Part shown: one piece after another, positions 26,454 to 37,380 of the stretch | How positions within the stretch are numbered: the stretch's first letter is position 1 | Layout: every line of letters begins with the position of its first letter | Assembly (NCBI GenBank): GCA_965249005.1 | Contig: CBDFLD010000019.1 | Span: forward strand, 186,001 to 250,000 | Direction of reading: 5' to 3' | Source: CBDFLD01 sp965249005 | GTDB taxonomy: Bacteria > Acidobacteriota > UBA6911 | DNA: 64,000 nucleotides | The notes under the pieces: model-generated | Told to the model about the DNA's origin: nothing | The model's database searches: none | What the model saw: only the letters and a program-made list of their open reading frames with translations | Program-made: the position numbers and the translations under genes

Positions 26454-29415
26454 ACGGTACGAACACATCGGCAGGATTTATCACGCAACACTCCAGCTTC
26501 CAGAAAGTGCGCGCGAAGCCTTCCTGCAGCGGGCATGCGGGGAAGACGAAGGCTTGCGCCGTGAAGTCGAGGAACTGCTGGCGGCAACAGAGCGAGTTGG
26601 GACTTTTATCGAATCCCCACCAGACGATATTGCCGCAGGGCTAATGCGGTCCGGGGAAGGAATCGGTGCAGAGCACGTTGGTCAATACCAGATAGTGTCT
26701 AGGCTGGGTGAGGGGGGAATGGGGGTGGTCTACCGAGCGAGAGACGTGCGCTTGGGGCGGACCGTTGCCTTGAAATTTCTTACAGCTGGGATGGTCCAGA
26801 ACCCAGAGACGCTTGAACGCTTTCAGCTGGAGGCGCGTACGGCGGCCGCGCTGGACCATCCGAATATCTGTACCGTATACGACGTCGGGGAACACGAGGG
26901 GCGGCCTTTCATAGCGATGCAGTATTTGGAAGGCGACACCCTGATGCAGAGATTGGCGCACGGTCCGATTGCGACGCAGGAATGCATGGATTTCGGGATC
27001 CAGATTGCGGAGGGACTCGTGGCAGCACACTCCAGGGGCATCATCCATCGTGATATCAAACCTGCCAACATCTTTATAACCCATTCTGGAACGATTAAGG
27101 TCTTGGATTTTGGTCTGGCTAAGCTGACGCAGGCTCCGGAATCGTATGGATCTGCAATGTCGACGAGTCCGGGTCCGGACGCACGCTTGACGAGTCCGGG
27201 AATAGCAATAGGGACGGTGGCCTACATGTCGCCGGAACAGGCGTTGGGGAAGGAGCTGGACGCACGAACGGACCTGTTTTCGCTGGGGGTGGTGCTGTAT
27301 GAGATGGCCACCGGATCGCGACCGTTTCGAGGAGAAGCGTTTGCCGCGCTGACGGACGAGATCCTGCACCGAACCCCGGTGTCAGTGATGCGGACAAATC
27401 CGGAATTGCCGGATGGGCTGGATCACATCATCAACAAAGCGCTGGAGAAGGACAGAGAGCTTCGTTTCCAGACGGCCGGTGAGATCATGGCTGACTTGAA
27501 ACGACTCGGACGGGATCTTGCCTCTGTGAAATCGACGGTGTCGACAGGGAAGGTCTATCCGGAACAAACTCGTTTTCCGGCTAAAATGCGGTTCCTTCTC
27601 GCTGGCGCACTGCTCTTTCTCGTGCTTCTAGTTCTATGGGAATTCGTCCTTCAACGACGTGGAATCCAGGAACGTCCCGAACCCTCTGGTCAACAAGAGT
27701 ACCGCCTGACACAGATCACTTTTGATACCGGACTCGCCGCTGCCCCCACGCTTTCCGAAGACGGCACCCTCCTCGCCTATGCATCGGACCGAGCCGGCGA
27801 GACGGGCCTGGACATTTGGGTCCAGCAAGTTCCAAACGGAAACCCGATTCAGCTGACGGATCATGAAACGGATGACCATGAGCCTCATTTCTCGCCTGAT
27901 GGCATGACGATCTCCTTTCGTTCCGAGAGGGAAGGCGGCGGCATTTACCTCATTCCAGCTCTTGGCGGCAATGAGCGTCTGCTCGCACCGCGAGGGCGTC
28001 GTCCTCAGTTCTCGCCTGACGGCAAACACATAGCCTTCTGGACGGGTGAATCGCCGCTGGTATTCTCGGAACCAAGAATATTTTTGGTTCCCTCGAGCGG
28101 CGGTTCCCCAAGACCTTTTCAGCCCGATTTTGAAATTGCAAGCTACCCCGTATGGTCCCCAGATGCGAAAAGGATTCTGTTCGTAGGTAAAAAAGATGGC
28201 GTTGACGACTGGTGGATTGCAACTGTCGAAGGAGGTCCGGCAATCAAAGTAGGGGTCGCCGCCGCTTTCGAACCTCACGGACAGTCGACCATTCTCGTCC
28301 CCGAGGTGTGGCAGCAAGACCGAGTCCTGGTTACCTACCGCCTGGGTAACAGCGTGAACATCTGGCAGGTTCGTATTTCCCCCGAGAATTGGCGAGTCAC
28401 AGGACCCGCCGAGCGCATCACACGCGGAGGAGGAATCGAGTCCTCTCCTTCGGCGACGGCCGAGCTGATAGTGTTTTCGAGCCTTCGCGAGAACGCCGAC
28501 ATCTGGAGCTATCCACTAGACGCGAAGAAGTTCGAAGTCCGTGGGCTACCGCAGCGCCTCACAAACAACGCAGCGCTTGATTTCTTTCCGACTATCCCGG
28601 CAGACGGTAGCCAAATAGTATTCGTGTCGACTCGTTCGGGCAATCCAGATGTTTGGATCAAAGACCTCGAGCGCGGTGAGGAAAGAGCCCTTACAATGAC
28701 TCCACTGCCAGACGGCGTTCCGATAGTTTCGCAGGACGGATCTTGGGTTGCCTATCGTGCGTACGAAAATGGAAAGGCGGCCATCCACATCACCCCAACC
28801 CGAGGCGGGGTACCGCAAAAGGTTTGCGATGATTGTCACCACCCTTGGGCGTGGTCGCCGAGCAGTCAGCTCCTTCTTTTTGGAAGAGGGCGTTTCCCCG
28901 ATGGAATCGGTTTGCTGGACGTGCGCACGAACCAACGAAAAAGCGTTACCCGGCACCCAGTGGCCGGATATCGCCTCTGGTCCGCCGCATTCTCTCCCGA
29001 CGAACGCTGGCTGGTGTTCCAGACCGACAACTCACCCCATGCGCGACAAACCTACGTTGCACCCTTCCATCCGGAAAAACCAACAGATCCTGAGGACTGG
29101 ATAGCAGTAACAGATGGCACCTCACTGGATACTGAGCCTCGCTGGTCGCCCGATGGCGATGGAATCTACTTCTTATCCCAGCGGGACGGGTTCCGCTGCC
29201 TTTGGGCCCAGCCCCTGGATCGAGTCTCCAAGCATGCTGTGGGTCCTCCGGTCGAGATCCATCATTTCCATCCATCGAGAATCTCGACCCGCGCTCCCAT
29301 GGTGAACCTGCCGGCCAACTTCGTGGGGCTGTCGTTGTCGCGGGATCAATTCGTGCTGGCAATGGCGGAAGTAACCGGAAATCTATGGATGATGCAACCG
29401 GTTGTGTCAGAATAG
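26443..29415 (+). CDS. Membrane Ser/Thr protein kinase with TolB-like beta-propeller sensor
   Basis: A 990-residue PknB-type kinase. A short N-terminal helical region (1-70) precedes the catalytic domain (about 80-350): glycine loop LGEGGMGVVY, K111, catalytic HRDIKPAN (202-209), DFG (222-224) and GTVAYMSPEQ. One membrane helix follows (about 383-402). The external part holds WD40/PD40 repeats of TolB type (for example GTLLAYASDRAGETGLDIW, PHFSPDGMTISFRSER). It is translationally coupled to the ECF sigma gene and followed by a TonB-dependent receptor gene, suggesting a signal route from envelope to sigma factor. Confidence 0.93.
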   Translation: MEPERYEHIGRIYHATLQLPESAREAFLQRACGEDEGLRREVEELLAATERVGTFIESPPDDIAAGLMRSGEGIGAEHVGQYQIVSRLGEGGMGVVYRARDVRLGRTVALKFLTAGMVQNPETLERFQLEARTAAALDHPNICTVYDVGEHEGRPFIAMQYLEGDTLMQRLAHGPIATQECMDFGIQIAEGLVAAHSRGIIHRDIKPANIFITHSGTIKVLDFGLAKLTQAPESYGSAMSTSPGPDARLTSPGIAIGTVAYMSPEQALGKELDARTDLFSLGVVLYEMATGSRPFRGEAFAALTDEILHRTPVSVMRTNPELPDGLDHIINKALEKDRELRFQTAGEIMADLKRLGRDLASVKSTVSTGKVYPEQTRFPAKMRFLLAGALLFLVLLVLWEFVLQRRGIQERPEPSGQQEYRLTQITFDTGLAAAPTLSEDGTLLAYASDRAGETGLDIWVQQVPNGNPIQLTDHETDDHEPHFSPDGMTISFRSEREGGGIYLIPALGGNERLLAPRGRRPQFSPDGKHIAFWTGESPLVFSEPRIFLVPSSGGSPRPFQPDFEIASYPVWSPDAKRILFVGKKDGVDDWWIATVEGGPAIKVGVAAAFEPHGQSTILVPEVWQQDRVLVTYRLGNSVNIWQVRISPENWRVTGPAERITRGGGIESSPSATAELIVFSSLRENADIWSYPLDAKKFEVRGLPQRLTNNAALDFFPTIPADGSQIVFVSTRSGNPDVWIKDLERGEERALTMTPLPDGVPIVSQDGSWVAYRAYENGKAAIHITPTRGGVPQKVCDDCHHPWAWSPSSQLLLFGRGRFPDGIGLLDVRTNQRKSVTRHPVAGYRLWSAAFSPDERWLVFQTDNSPHARQTYVAPFHPEKPTDPEDWIAVTDGTSLDTEPRWSPDGDGIYFLSQRDGFRCLWAQPLDRVSKHAVGPPVEIHHFHPSRISTRAPMVNLPANFVGLSLSRDQFVLAMAEVTGNLWMMQPVVSE

Positions 29416-29440
29416 GTGTCTCGGAAAACACGAAGTGATC

Positions 29441-32383
29441 ATGTCCGGTCGAATGCCTCGATTAGCTATGGCGTGCGTTCTCGTTGTCTTGGTCGCACCA
29501 CTTTCTGCCCAGGATCTCGCTGGGCGGATCGACGGGTTGGTGCTGGACCAACAACAGAGCGTCATTCCGGGAGCTGAAGTATCAGCCACCCACAGGGACA
29601 CGAACTTCACCTACCGAACGGTTACGACGGACAGCGGTAGATTTACCTTTCCCAAAGCAAGGCTGGGTTTTTACGACCTAATTGCAACGATGGCCGGCTT
29701 CGACCGGGCTCGGGTCGAGGATGTTCTGGTCGAGGTAGCCGGCGTGGCAAATCTGAAAATCGTCCTCCGGGTTGGAACGTCATCCCAGACCATCACTGTA
29801 ACGGCCGAAAAGACTCAGGCCATTGTCAACACTGTCAGCCCGGAGATCAGCTCGGTCGTGGACAATCGCCGAGTACGGGAACTGCCCCTCAATGGACGCA
29901 ATGCCTCTCACCTACTTCTACTGCAGGCGGGAGTGCATTTCGAGCGTGATTCTGAAGGGCGGGGAAGCAGGCTATTCATACACGGCCAACGACACAACAG
30001 CCTGAATATCACACTCGATGGTGTAGACACCCAGGACAACTTCAATCGCTCTTCCCTGATCATGCTCGACCAACCGATGCTCGCCCTGTCTGCGGAAAAT
30101 GTTCAGGAGTTTCGTGTGATAACGGGCCTGTCGTCGGCCGAGTTCAGCCGCGGTGGTGCCCACATGACTGCGGTCACTCGCTCCGGGTCGAACGAGGTAC
30201 ACGGTTCCCTGTTCTGGTTCCATCGCAATACGGTTTTCAACGCCAACGAGTTCTTCAACAACAGCGTAGCGCCCAAGATCGAACGCCCTCCTCTGCTGCG
30301 GCATCAGTTCGGCGGCAGCGCCGGTGGCCCGATCTTCAAGGATAGGACCTTTTTCTTCTTTGGCTACCAGCAGACAAACGAGTCCCGAGCCATTCCAGTG
30401 ACCCGACTCGTGTATACCTCCGAGGCGCGGCAGGGCCTCTTTCGATACCTGGACGGTCTGCGCACGACGCCGGAGAACGTGGCGGCACATCCGGGCTTGA
30501 TCAGGAGTGCCAACCTCCTGGACTGCGGGACAGCCGTGGAATCCATTCTTGGCCGCGACTGTGTCGACGGGCGCTTCAATGTGGCAAACCCAGCGACAAT
30601 CGATCCCTTTATCGGAGGCCCAGTGTTTGGGTTGATCCCGCTACCCAATGGCTTCGAGTTCGGCGACGGACTCAACACAGGGAGTCTCCGCTTCAATGCT
30701 CCCGTTATCACAAGAGAACACCTGCCGGCCTTTCGTTTGGACCACCGGCTCAGCGATAGACACCAGTTCTACGGAACCTTCAACTACATCGATCGGGAGA
30801 TCGAAGGCGATTTCATCAACGGACGGGTGCCTCCCTACCCTGGCCAGAAGTCTCTTGGAGATCGCATTACCCACTCGCGCGGTTTCAGCACCACGCTTTC
30901 ATCACAACTCGGACCGACCTTTGTCAACGAGCTCCGTGCCGGAGGACTCGTGCACGGTGAGAACGCTTTCCTGATCAATCAGCCCTTCGACACGCCCTTC
31001 GCGCTGGATTTGAACACGATCCGTAACCCCTACAGCCCGCGTGGAGGTGACTCGGCCCGCGATAACGACACCTATCACGTCCGCAATACGTTTTCCTGGG
31101 CCAAAGGCAAACACCTGATCCAGGCGGGCGTCGAGTGGAGACACCGTTGGGTCCACGGCTACAGTTTTGGTGGAGTGCACCCCTCGATAGACCTGGATGA
31201 CAACGATTTCCCGCCCGGATTCGGCGAAAACGATCTGCGCGTACTATCTGGGGGAACAACCGATTCCTTCGATTACGAGACGGCCGCAGATTTAATGAAC
31301 AACTTGGTAGGTGCCGTCTCGGAGGTGGCCATACGCTATAACGTCAACAATTTGACCTCGGGATTCGTGCCTGCAGCCCCGGAAAGACGCAAGTATCAGA
31401 ATCGGGAGCTCGACGCTTTTGTCAATGATACGTGGGCGTTACGGCCCAACTTGACGCTGAACCTGGGCTTGCGCTGGGAATATTCCACTGTCCCCTACGA
31501 AACGCAGCGGCTGGCGCTGGTAGCGGAAGATGGATTCGATTCGGTCTTTGGCCCATCCGGTCGGCAAGGGTTCTTCAATCCAGGAATCTTTGGCGGCTCC
31601 TCCTGTAATGGCCTGACGGGCCTGCCCACCGACGCGACGGCGGAAAATGCGGTCGAGTTGATCACCTCGTGCGCGACGCGTTTTATTCCGGGAACGTCCT
31701 CCAATGGCCGCCCGCTATGGAACGACGACCTCAATAACTTTGGGCCCGTTGTCGGCTTTGCCTGGGATCCTTGGGGTGACGGCAAGACCTCGATTCGCGC
31801 AGGATTCCGCGTCAGCTACATTCAGGACCACTTCAACATCATCGACGGCAATCTCGATGACAACGAGGGCCTTCGGGTAGACCAGACTTGCATTCCGGCG
31901 GACGACAGATGTCTCAACAACCCGCTGTTCCTGAGGGACGTGGCATCGACCGGGCTTCCGGTGGCGCCTCCCCCTGAATTCTCTCTGCCCTCTTCGCGCA
32001 GTATCCTCGATAGCCCCACCAATGATTTCCGGACCTACGCCAACAACTTGGCCACCCCCTATTATGAAGAATGGTCCTTCAGCGTCCAGCGCGAGATCAT
32101 GCCCAACCTGGCCCTGGACATCCGCTATGTCGGCAACCGGGGAGTGAAGCTGCGCCGGCTGGCAGACTTCAACGAGATCAATATCCATGCACAGGATCCG
32201 GTTACGGGGGGAACTTTCATGGATTCGTTTACAACCGCGCAGCGGAACTTGGACTGCAACCGGGTCAGTGGGTTCGGGTCCCGTTTCGACGACACCACCG
32301 GGGCACCGTGCGTCACGGCCAACCCCCTGATGACCGCACTGATTGCAGGGGATGCTGGCCGCCTAGGCCTTAGTCCAGCGTGA
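29441..32383 (+). pseudogene. Oar-like TonB-dependent receptor, 3' end lost at IS1380-type element
   Basis: From the ATG at 29441, a signal peptide ending at PLSAQ is followed by a carboxypeptidase-regulatory-like domain (GRIDGLVLDQQQSVIPGAEV), a plug domain (RRVRELPLNGRN) and much of the barrel (LRVEYS-type strands such as LTLNLGLRWEYSTVPY). The frame enters the insertion sequence at 32367 and stops at 32383, so the last barrel strands and terminal aromatic residue are missing. Removing the element does not restore the gene: the frame would stop after V at 34228. Probably non-functional. It belongs to the ECF-kinase cluster upstream. Confidence 0.85.
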
Positions 32384-34220
32384 TTTTTTGCATGAGGAGG
32401 AAGAAAAGCCCTGGAACGTGCGCCGTTACGGGATAAAATGCGTTTGATATACTTACAAGACATCCCGAAAGGAGCACATTCCAGGTGAATAAAAGAAACC
32501 ACAGAATCCTCCTCCGAGACAAGCAAAATCTTACACGCCGGTTGGAAAGAAATCAGTTTGAGGACCGGTCCGATCCTATGTTCAAGGACTCCAACACCTA
32601 CTACGAGATCGCCGAGAGAACGCGCGCCATCGGATCTGGTGGTATCGGAGCCATTCACAAGCTCGTGTGTAAGCTTGGATTGGACAAAGATATCAACAGA
32701 AACATCGTTTTGCTCAAGTACCACTTTCCTTACTGGGAATCCGATCATGTACTGAACATCGCATACAACGTCTTGTCGGGTGGAACCTGTCTCGAAGATA
32801 TCGAGCGGTTGCGCCAGGATGAGACCTACATGAACGGACTGGGAGCCGAGAGGATTCCGGATCCCACGACGGCTGGAGATTTCCTCCGTCGTTTCGATGA
32901 GGATTGGATCTTCGGACTTCAGGAAACCATCAATGAAACCCGAACCAAGGTGTGGAAGTTGCAGGATGCTTCCTTCCGGAAGGAGGCCATCATCGACGTG
33001 GACGGGACCGTCGCCGGAACCTTGGGGGAATGCAAGGAAGGAATGGACATTGCCTACAACGGGATCTGGGGTTACGCACCGTTGATCGTGACCTTGGCCA
33101 ATACGAATGAGGTCCTCTATCTGATGAATCGGCCGGGCAACCGTCCCTCTTCCGACGGAGCGGCCGAGTGGATGGACCGGGCAATCGATCTGGTGTCGTC
33201 GGTGTTTACGAAGGTCTGGCTTCGGGGCGACACGGATTTCTCGCTGACGAGAAACTTCGATCGCTGGGACGAGCGGGTTGGTTTTGTCTTTGGTTATGAC
33301 GCCAAGCCGAACCTGGTCGGGATGGCCGATGCCCTGCCGGAGAGACAATGGAAACCGCTCGAGCGGCCTCCTCGTTATGAGGTCAAGAGCGAAGAACGGC
33401 GCCGTCCGGAAAACGTCAAAGAACAAGTAATCAAGGAGAGAGAATTCAAGAACATCCGCCTGCAGAGCGAGCAGGTCGCCGAGTTTGACTATCGTCCCGG
33501 ACACTGTAAGAAAACCTATCGCATGGTTGTGGTTCGGAAGAACCTCACGATCGAAAAGGGGGAGCACCGGCTGTTTGATGAGGTCCGGTACTTCTTCTAC
33601 ATCACCAACGATCGGGAGATGACGATGGGAGAAGTGGTCCTTTTTGCCAACGATCGCTGCAACCAGGAAAACGTCATCGGTCAGCTCAAGAGTGGAGTGA
33701 ACGCCTTGAGGATGCCTTCGGACAGTCTGGTATCGAACTGGGCCTACATGGTCATCGCATCGCTGGCGTGGAATCTGAAGGCCTGGTATGGCCTGGTGAC
33801 GCAGGCGCCGACAGTACGTCGTGATATCTTGAGGATGGAGTTCAAACGCTTCCTGGTGAACTTTGTGCAAATACCCTGTCAGATTGTAAGAACCGGTCGT
33901 CGCCTCGTTTACAGGATATTGGCCTATAGCAAGCATCTCGAAACCTTTTTGGCGACGTTCGACTATATCAGGCAACTCAGGTTTACTTGAAGGCGCCTCG
34001 CCGGCGGGTGAGCCCGTACCCCCGGCGGAGCAAGAGTGGCGGGCGAAAGGAAGGGCATAACAGAGACAAACAAGATCAAGTGATCCAGACAACCAATGGA
34101 AGGTTTGTCTCTTGTGTTTCTCTTTGCTTTCCCTGTTACGCACAAGGAGCTGAAATCCACGAGATATTCGGAAAAGGCAAACGATTTTCCGAGCGAGCTC
34201 ATACCTCGCTTATTTTGGGT
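32367..34220 (+). mobile_element. IS1380-family insertion sequence, copy 2
   Basis: An 1854-bp copy, inverted with respect to copy 1 at 20122-21975, again flanked by CTAG on both sides (32363-32366 and 34221-34224). The left terminal base is G here and A in copy 1. The flanks do not come together into one gene: a truncated receptor lies on the left and the 3' end of a sulfatase on the right. CTAG on both sides may reflect target preference, so the junction could come from recombination between two copies. Confidence 0.88.
32485..33990 (+). CDS. IS1380-family DDE transposase (copy 2)
   Basis: A 501-residue protein identical to the transposase at 20352-21857, intact, with the same catalytic motifs (IIDVDGT, RGDTDFS, NQENVIGQLK). 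An AAAGGAG box lies 12 bp upstream of the GTG/ATG start region. Two intact and identical transposases in inverted orientation could support inversion of the 10.4 kb between them by homologous recombination. Confidence 0.92.
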   Translation: MNKRNHRILLRDKQNLTRRLERNQFEDRSDPMFKDSNTYYEIAERTRAIGSGGIGAIHKLVCKLGLDKDINRNIVLLKYHFPYWESDHVLNIAYNVLSGGTCLEDIERLRQDETYMNGLGAERIPDPTTAGDFLRRFDEDWIFGLQETINETRTKVWKLQDASFRKEAIIDVDGTVAGTLGECKEGMDIAYNGIWGYAPLIVTLANTNEVLYLMNRPGNRPSSDGAAEWMDRAIDLVSSVFTKVWLRGDTDFSLTRNFDRWDERVGFVFGYDAKPNLVGMADALPERQWKPLERPPRYEVKSEERRRPENVKEQVIKEREFKNIRLQSEQVAEFDYRPGHCKKTYRMVVVRKNLTIEKGEHRLFDEVRYFFYITNDREMTMGEVVLFANDRCNQENVIGQLKSGVNALRMPSDSLVSNWAYMVIASLAWNLKAWYGLVTQAPTVRRDILRMEFKRFLVNFVQIPCQIVRTGRRLVYRILAYSKHLETFLATFDYIRQLRFT

Positions 34221-35111
34221 CTAGTATGACTGGTTCCTGCGCCTCCGACGGCCGCTAGGAGTCGGCATCCCGGCTTCGAAGATCGCGAGCGCAGCCTCCA
34301 ACTCAGCGGTTGTCTCGGAGTGCTCCTTGCTCAGGTCCTTGGTCTCGCGGGGATCGGCCACGATGTCGAAGAGTTCGGTTCTCCCACGGCTGCTCACGAA
34401 CTTCCACTTGTCCCGGAACAAGCAGCGGTTGGCGCCGTTGCACAGGATCAGGTCCGTGCGCGCTATTTTCTGACCCTTGGTGATTGCAGGCCACATGTCC
34501 ACACCGTCCAGTGATTTTCGTGGCTTGTGCTGCAGGCCGGCTACGGACATGAACGTGGGCAGCCAATCGTGACAACTCAACTGCTGGTTCAGCGTCTTGC
34601 CTGCCGGGACCTTGCCGGGCCAGCAGACCAGCCCGGGAACCCGGACGCCGCCCTCGTAGAGGCTTGACTTGCCCGCGCGCCAGGGTTGGTTGTCCGCACC
34701 GCCGCGGCGGATGGCTCCGCCGTTATCGCTGACGAACACGATCAAGGTGTTGTCGCGGAAACCGGTGTCGTCGACGGCCTGGACCACTCGCCCAATGGCT
34801 TGGTCCATAACGTCGACCATCGCGGCGTAGATCCTGCGATTGCTGTTCTTGATGTATTTGTACTTCGCGATAGCAACTTCTGGCGCCTGCAGTGGTGTGT
34901 GCGGCGCGTTGAACGCGAGGTAGACGAAAAATGGTTTCTTGCGGCTCTTGATCCAACGAATCGTCTCGTCCGCCAGAAGGTCGGTGACATAGCCTTCCTC
35001 CCGCACCGTCACCCCGTTTCGCTGCCAGTCCAGGTTACCGCGTCTGCTTCGATGCGTATAGTAGTCGAGCGTTCCGCCGGCGAAACCATAGAAGTGATCG
35101 AACCCCTTTCG
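34221..35111 (-). pseudogene. Sulfatase, 3' part (frameshifted)
   Basis: This frame carries the rest of the sulfatase begun at 35509: RKGFDHFYGFAGGTLDYYTH, FFVYLAFNAPHTPLQAP, the metal-site strand IVFVSDNGG, YEGGVRVPGLVCWPG and HDWLPTFMSVAG. There is no start codon at the correct place. It ends in a basic tail RRRRRNQSY with the stop overlapping the CTAG beside the insertion sequence. One missing base near 35111-35114 separates it from the N-terminal part. Confidence 0.8.
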
Positions 35112-35509
35112 TGTGGAAGTCCCTCGACGCGGCGAGAGCCGAGGTGCCACTTGCCAGCCATGAAAGTTTCGTAGCCAGCCTTGCGTAGGACTTCGGGGAG
35201 TGTCTCTTCTTCCGTTGGCAGGCTTCCCCCAATCGAGGTGATGCCCATTCGCAACGGAGATCGTCCCGTCAGCAGCGCAGCCCGCGTCGGGGTGCAAATC
35301 GGAAACGCGTAGTAACGGCTCAGTTTGGTGCCGCGCCGCGCTAACCGGTCGATGTTCGGCGTCTCGATTTCGCTGGCGTGGTAGCCGACATCGCCCCAGC
35401 CAAGGTCGTCAGCCATGATGAAGACGATGTTGGGGGGGGGTGTCTCCGCAGCCACCAATGCCGCTACGCCTACCAGCAGGATCGGAGTCAGCAGCGCTGC
35501 AATCTTCAT
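35009..35509 (-). pseudogene. Sulfatase, 5' part with catalytic cysteine (frameshifted)
   Basis: The ATG at 35509 (MKIAALL), with AAGGAG 8 nt upstream, gives a signal peptide ending near LVAAE. The sulfatase core follows: NIVFIMADDLGWGD (metal-binding Asp pair), NIDRLARRGTKLSRYYAF, and C-T-P-T-R followed by AALLTGR, whose Cys is the residue normally converted to formylglycine. KWHLG is also present. After LGSRRVEGLP the frame is lost; the following codons (HERGSITSM) are out of frame with the continuation RKGFDHFYGF. A single-base loss would explain it, either a real mutation or an assembly error. Confidence 0.8.
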
Positions 35510-35835
35510 GGCCATTACTCCTTGCGAGGTTAGCGTATCGTTCGCGGGAAAGAGGCGATGGTCTCCTTCGATAGGTCTGGCCGATCGGCCAGAGTCCAAA
35601 GCGACAGGACCGATTAGAGTCCAAGGCCGGGTATCAAAAATCGCTTCGCCGCTCATATCCAGCCACTTGCCTAGGCCCAAGAGCCTTCACCTTCTTCGGC
35701 GGCGAGGTCAAGCATACAAAACGTGATCGGCCAGGTCAGCGCCTGACTACCGTGGCCAGGCATTTCCTCTTGATGTCCGCCACACCCAACAACGGTAAGG
35801 AAGAAGAGCTCCAGATATTCCTGGCCCTCCTAGTC

Positions 35836-37380
35836 TTAATCCCAAGCGTAACCATAAAGCCTGGCGCGGCGGAGGAAAAACCGGGCGGCGGCGTACCCTT
35901 GCGGACAGGTGTCGCCGCCGGACCAGCGTGCGGGCTGCCTCTTGCTGTTACCGTGCCACGGCTGATAATCGGCGCGGCTGAAGCCGGGGATAGGCGTTCC
36001 TTCGGGATCCGTTAACTCTACGCTGAGCTCGCCCTCGCTCACTGTCGACGTGGCGGCGTTCAGGAGCAGGCGCTTCCCGCCCGCGGGCGCCGCGTGGGTG
36101 CGGAAGCTGGCTTCGTAGACGCCTCCCACCCCGCTGACCACCGCCCAGTACCGGTCGACCTCCCAGCTCGCGCGGCAGATGGCGCCGTGAAAGTTATTGA
36201 GATTGGGGCCGCAACCGAACGAGGTGTCGCCGTGTAAACCCTCCGTCCCCGCGAAGTACATATAGAGACGACCCTGGTGCTCGATCAGCTCGTGCGTCGC
36301 CCACATCATCCCCCCGCCGTAGTCACCCAGCGGCGACACCGGCAGCGTGGGCTGGCGGGAAGGACGCGACCAGAGCCGTCCGTCCGCACTGCCCGCGAAT
36401 TGAAAATCGATGGTGTGCTCGCGCACGTTATAGCAACACAACAGTCCGAGAAACCCTCCCTGGACCTTGTGAGGAGCCAGTTCCATGAACTGTTGATCGT
36501 GGGGATCGCGCCAGTCGGGTTGAATGATCACCTCGATGTGCGACCAGTTCGTGCCGTCGGGACTGGTGCGCATGGCAATGACCCGTCGGCCCCAGGGAAA
36601 ACAATCGTGGGGTACCAGGCCGCCGGGATGCATTACCTCTCCGACTTTCTGGTAGAGAGTGTAGCCGTTGTCGTTCTTGCCCAGGCTCCGGTTCGAATAG
36701 AAGGAAGCCGAGTCCGCGCCGCCAAAGGCCTCGGTATAGGGCATGGTCATTTTCATGCCGACCGTTTGTGGAACCAAGAGTGGCCCTTCGTGTGCCTCCC
36801 AGTGTATTCCGTCGGGCGCGTAGTAGCGATAGGTGGCAAATGGGTGGTGGGTTTCCCCGGGCATGGGCTGGATCCCTCGCACGAACGCCACCCCTGGTTC
36901 ACCGGGACCCTGAGGATTGCGCATGCAAAACATCTCGTACCGAAAATCGGGCTCGGCATCGGGATGCACGATGACCGAGGCGTACCAGGTGCTGCCGCCG
37001 GAATCAAAGTCGAACAGGATGTTGGTCTTTGGGTAATCGGGCCGCGGACAGAGATCCAGCTCGGGGCGCGTCCAGTTCACGCCGTCTTCGGAGACGGCAT
37101 AGGTGAGCCGGCAGCGGCTCATGCTGGCTTTTCCTCCGGCCGGGTTTGAGCTCCACCACCCCTTCCACAAGCCGTCGATGGGATCGACCAAAAAGGTGCC
37201 GTGGGCAAAGCCGCAACCGCTGTCCCACGGATACTTGGGTTCGATTAGCGGGTTCGCCGGGTCCAATACCGCCTTTTCCATTCGCCAGCCGATGTAATCT
37301 CGCTCCGCCATATCCTCGTCGAGGACAAACGAGAGGCTGTTGGTGCGTTGAATGCCGTGTACGGTTTTGAAGATCGACAT
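35836..37380 (-). CDS. Five-bladed beta-propeller glycoside hydrolase-like protein
   Basis: A 514-residue protein without obvious signal peptide, with the repeating WxxxPDGxxW-type blades of GH32/GH43-like propellers: YAVSEDGVNWTRPE, YYAPDGIHWEAHEGP, MRTSPDGTNWSHIEV and FAGSADGRLWSRPS. A C-terminal beta-sandwich (about 420-514) begins ASFRTHAAPAGGKRLLLNA. Family members often act on plant or algal glycans. I cannot assign catalytic acids with certainty, so the activity is only inferred. It lies close to a sulfatase gene on the same strand, as in polysaccharide-use loci. Confidence 0.7.
   Translation of the reverse strand: MSIFKTVHGIQRTNSLSFVLDEDMAERDYIGWRMEKAVLDPANPLIEPKYPWDSGCGFAHGTFLVDPIDGLWKGWWSSNPAGGKASMSRCRLTYAVSEDGVNWTRPELDLCPRPDYPKTNILFDFDSGGSTWYASVIVHPDAEPDFRYEMFCMRNPQGPGEPGVAFVRGIQPMPGETHHPFATYRYYAPDGIHWEAHEGPLLVPQTVGMKMTMPYTEAFGGADSASFYSNRSLGKNDNGYTLYQKVGEVMHPGGLVPHDCFPWGRRVIAMRTSPDGTNWSHIEVIIQPDWRDPHDQQFMELAPHKVQGGFLGLLCCYNVREHTIDFQFAGSADGRLWSRPSRQPTLPVSPLGDYGGGMMWATHELIEHQGRLYMYFAGTEGLHGDTSFGCGPNLNNFHGAICRASWEVDRYWAVVSGVGGVYEASFRTHAAPAGGKRLLLNAATSTVSEGELSVELTDPEGTPIPGFSRADYQPWHGNSKRQPARWSGGDTCPQGYAAARFFLRRARLYGYAWD

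Noticed and set aside
21976..32366. Past inversion between the two IS copies
   Set aside because: The barrel gene ends on both sides of copy 1 fit each other in frame, so the segment is in its original orientation at that border.
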